Shown: positions 63,341 through 64,000 of the stretch, one piece after another | How the letters are laid out: the number at the start of each line of letters is the position of its first letter | Position numbering within the stretch: position 1 is the stretch's first letter | Assembly: GCA_017942165.1 (NCBI GenBank) | Contig: JAGKSB010000002.1 | Span: forward strand, 186,001-250,000 | DNA length: 64,000 bases | Source: Rhinopithecimicrobium faecis | GTDB lineage: Bacteria > Bacteroidota > Bacteroidia > Sphingobacteriales > Sphingobacteriaceae | Reading direction: 5' to 3' | Program-made: the position numbers and the translations under genes | The notes under the pieces: generated by a model | Told to the model about the DNA's origin: nothing | Seen by the model: the letters and a program-made list of their open reading frames with translations, nothing else | The model's database searches: none

Positions 63341-64000
63341 TGTGCCATATTTTCTCTGCCCATCGACCGACAAACCAAAAGGATAAGGCCAAAATTAAGA
63401 AGAATACCGCACGATTGATATTATCCCATAAATACTCAACATAGCGCGTATAGATATTTAATATTAAGAATACAAACCCGATTTCACGCATCTTATAGTC
63501 CTTATTTTTAAGCCCATACCAAACACAGCCTAAGCAGATTAAGATGGCCGCAATTCCCCAATATAAAATATGATACTGGCGTACAGCAGTCCAATCTTCA
63601 AAGTCACTGTAGTTCCCAAAAATGGAAAGCATCCATAAAGAGAGCATCAAATATAGGAGACCCATCAGCTGGCTGAGGCCTACAAAGGGCTTTAGCGCTG
63701 TCCAGCGCCCCTGCAGCAAGTACGCAAAGGCTGTCACGCAAAGACCAAATAGGGTAAAGCGTAGGGGAAAGTTCATCCCCCAAAATTTAAACCCCCAATT
63801 ACTACGGTAGGCCGTTTCTGTTCCAAACCAAACCCCTAAGCTGATAAGCATAAAAATCCAAATTAGCTGGGATCTTAATTTTACCGCGAGAAAGCCATAT
63901 ATTCCCACAGAGAGTAAAAATAACAAAGAGTAGTGCGTACTATTCTTATCAATAGTCTTCCCTAAAAATCCGACAGCTGCAGCCGTAGCAAATACGCCAA
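63315..64000 (-). CDS. Polytopic membrane protein, partial (DUF2157-like; N-terminus beyond right edge)
   Basis: The frame is open to the right edge; 228 codons are visible, reading GVFATAAAVGFLGKTIDKNS at the edge, so a TTG at 63926 is not the true start. At least six hydrophobic helices alternate with short loops (SLLFLLSVGIYGFLAVKL, IFMLISLGVWFG, MGLLYLMLSLWMLSIFG, ILYWGIAAILICLGCVWYG). The C-terminus RYVEYLWDNINRAVFFLILA and WFVGRWAEKIWHKKK resembles the DUF2157 membrane family. No function is known. Its end overlaps the terminator hairpin. Confidence 0.75.
   Translation of the reverse strand, partial: GVFATAAAVGFLGKTIDKNSTHYSLLFLLSVGIYGFLAVKLRSQLIWIFMLISLGVWFGTETAYRSNWGFKFWGMNFPLRFTLFGLCVTAFAYLLQGRWTALKPFVGLSQLMGLLYLMLSLWMLSIFGNYSDFEDWTAVRQYHILYWGIAAILICLGCVWYGLKNKDYKMREIGFVFLILNIYTRYVEYLWDNINRAVFFLILALSFWFVGRWAEKIWHKKKTETLS

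Overview
The window looks like a chromosomal segment of a Bacteroidota bacterium, most probably of the Sphingobacterium/Pedobacter group. Supporting signs are two SusC/SusD pairs, lipoprotein signals of the SCxK/ACxK type, an atpD-atpC pair split from the rest of the ATP synthase genes, the long class II ketol-acid reductoisomerase, AT-rich spacers without clear Shine-Dalgarno sequences, and several Bacteroidota-type promoters (TTG, 19-20 bp, TAnnTTTG). Most of the window is core metabolism. Accessory parts are the sugar loci and the SusCD/peptidase locus near 48-58 kb.

Layout. 1-3.9 kb (minus): L-rhamnose catabolism (rhaT, bifunctional rhaEW, rhaI cut by the left edge). 4.1-6.8 kb: a coiled-coil membrane protein, then atpD-atpC. 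7.2-21.3 kb (plus): a nearly complete branched-chain amino acid cluster, ilvE-ilvD-ilvB-ilvN-dinB-ilvC-leuC-leuD-ABC ATPase-leuB-leuA-ilvA, which carries threonine and pyruvate through to isoleucine, valine and leucine and contains two unrelated passengers. 21.7-25.6 kb: class Ib ribonucleotide reductase nrdHIEF, with two adjacent DnaA-box-like 9-mers in the leader. 25.7-26.4 kb (minus): a His-rich lipoprotein whose -7 and -33 promoter elements are each covered by a 17-bp palindrome. 26.5-33.7 kb (minus): a SusC/SusD pair with a LacI-type palindrome in its promoter, preceded by a GMC oxidoreductase and its small subunit. 33.8-39.3 kb: housekeeping genes (HAD phosphatase, FAH-family hydrolase, M23 peptidase, Bcp, glycyl-tRNA synthetase, VF530). 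39.4-45.3 kb (minus): an unrecognised lipoprotein and two alpha-L-fucosidases (GH95, GH29). 45.5-47.6 kb: catalase and a decayed IS256-family element. 47.6-58.1 kb: a DUF6607-like protein divergent from a five-gene operon (SusC, SusD, lipoprotein, M16 peptidase, ChaN-like haem-binding protein). 58.2-64 kb: metZ-like sulfhydrylase, tpx, FadL-type channel plus GDSL-type esterase, OsmC, and a membrane protein cut by the right edge.

The most interesting locus is the SusCD-lipoprotein-M16-ChaN operon. An outer-membrane importer is linked to a periplasmic-type peptidase with the architecture of PqqL/FusC and to a haem-binding family protein. This suggests uptake of an iron- or haem-carrying protein or peptide, followed by its proteolysis and capture of the cofactor. 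That is an inference from gene content. Other observations worth checking are the operator-covered promoter of the His-rich lipoprotein, the DnaA boxes ahead of nrdHIEF, and -7 elements placed so close to the glyS and metZ start codons that the mRNAs may be leaderless.
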